Source: Solidesulfovibrio magneticus
Lineage (GTDB): Bacteria; Desulfobacterota; Desulfovibrionia; Desulfovibrionales; Desulfovibrionaceae
Length of the DNA: 5,218 bases
Direction of reading: 5' to 3'
Assembly (NCBI GenBank): GCA_002482565.1
Contig: DLGG01000099.1
Location: forward strand, 278-5,495
Part shown: piece by piece, positions 4,832-5,218 of the stretch
Layout: every line of letters begins with the position of its first letter
How positions within the stretch are numbered: the stretch's first letter is position 1
Position numbers and translations under genes: made by a program
The notes under the pieces: model-generated
Seen by the model: only the letters and a program-made list of their open reading frames with translations
Told to the model about the DNA's origin: nothing
Databases searched by the model: none

Positions 4832-5218
4832 TCACTGCTCCTTGAGCGAAGCAATAAGCGACCGCAGCTCCTGGGTCTGCTCGGCCAGCTCGGCCACGGC
4901 TCGGGCCGAATGGCTCATGGCCTGGGAGACCTCGGTGGAAATGCGGTTGATGTCGTCCACGCTGCGATTGATCTCTTCGCTGGCCGCCGACTGTTCCTCG
5001 GCGGCGGTGGCGATGGAGCGGACCTGATCGGTGGCGTCCTCCACCAGGGCCACGATTTCCTTGAGCGCCGCGCCCGAGACCCCGGCCTGCTCGGTGGCCT
5101 GGCCGATGAGCTTGGCGGCGGCTTCGAAATTGTCGACGTTTTTCTGGGTGCCCTGCTGGATGCCGGTGATGGCCGCGCCCACCTCGCGGGTGGCGGCCAT
5201 GGTTTTTTCGGCCAGCTT
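4832..5218 (-). CDS. Methyl-accepting chemotaxis protein, C-terminal part (5' end outside window)
   Basis: The last 128 residues of a chemoreceptor; the frame stays open to the window edge, reading KLAEKTMAATREVGAAI at its start. That block follows directly after the CheA/CheW-binding hairpin tip of the MCP signalling domain (PF00015), so what is seen is the returning helix of the cytoplasmic coiled coil. The heptad pattern is continuous, and AAEEQSAASEEINRSVDDIN is the usual C-terminal methylation-helix signature for CheR/CheB. The protein ends SLIASLKEQ with no xWxxF-type CheR-tethering pentapeptide. The sensor and membrane parts are outside the window, so the signal cannot be named. The internal ATG at 5200 is not a start, because the coding frame clearly continues upstream. 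Confidence 0.93.
   Translation of the reverse strand, partial: KLAEKTMAATREVGAAITGIQQGTQKNVDNFEAAAKLIGQATEQAGVSGAALKEIVALVEDATDQVRSIATAAEEQSAASEEINRSVDDINRISTEVSQAMSHSARAVAELAEQTQELRSLIASLKEQ

Noticed and set aside
3966..4835. 289-codon minus-strand frame overlapping the MBL gene
   Set aside because: It is an out-of-frame shadow of the MBL coding sequence, rich in Arg, Gly and Pro with no domain pattern.

Overview
This is a GC-rich, low-AT-spacer bacterial segment with an outer-membrane beta-barrel, exported periplasmic enzymes and a chemotaxis receptor, so it comes from a Gram-negative, motile or taxis-capable organism. The combination of high GC, a YciH-type SUI1 protein, a PF13557-like porin and an MCP tail of this style is what I would expect from a Desulfovibrio/Solidesulfovibrio-like sulfate reducer; that placement is an inference from overall style, not from a diagnostic gene.

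Layout. Positions 1-43 are the 3' part of a tRNA-Asp(GTC), cut by the window edge exactly at its anticodon, followed by a textbook intrinsic terminator (69-109). A 237-bp spacer with an 11-bp inverted repeat and a candidate promoter leads to a plus-strand gene for a SUI1/YciH translation-factor-like protein (281-643). Everything after that is on the minus strand. The plus and minus units converge on a long perfect hairpin at 853-898, which probably ends both.

The minus-strand genes, in transcription order (right to left), are: the C-terminal end of a methyl-accepting chemotaxis protein (4832-5218, cut by the window edge); an MBL-fold metallohydrolase of the RNase Z/arylsulfatase-like kind (3482-4732); a secreted choloylglycine hydrolase/penicillin V acylase-family amidase (2004-3101); and an outer-membrane barrel of the SphA/phenol MetA type (913-1920). 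The last two are only 83 bp apart with no convincing terminator between them, so they look like one transcription unit: a pore for hydrophobic molecules plus a periplasmic N-terminal-nucleophile amidase that could cut an acyl-amide substrate. The amidase is preceded by a 380-bp non-coding region that is clearly more AT-rich in places than its surroundings. It carries three tandem CCAT-N(3-5)-ATGG units, a 7-bp inverted repeat and a GC-rich leader repeat, and it is the best candidate for regulated control in this window.

No mobile element, CRISPR array or defence system is visible. The most interesting points are the amidase/porin pair and the symmetric repeats in its upstream region; both are hypotheses that need comparative data. 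The window otherwise looks like ordinary chromosome.
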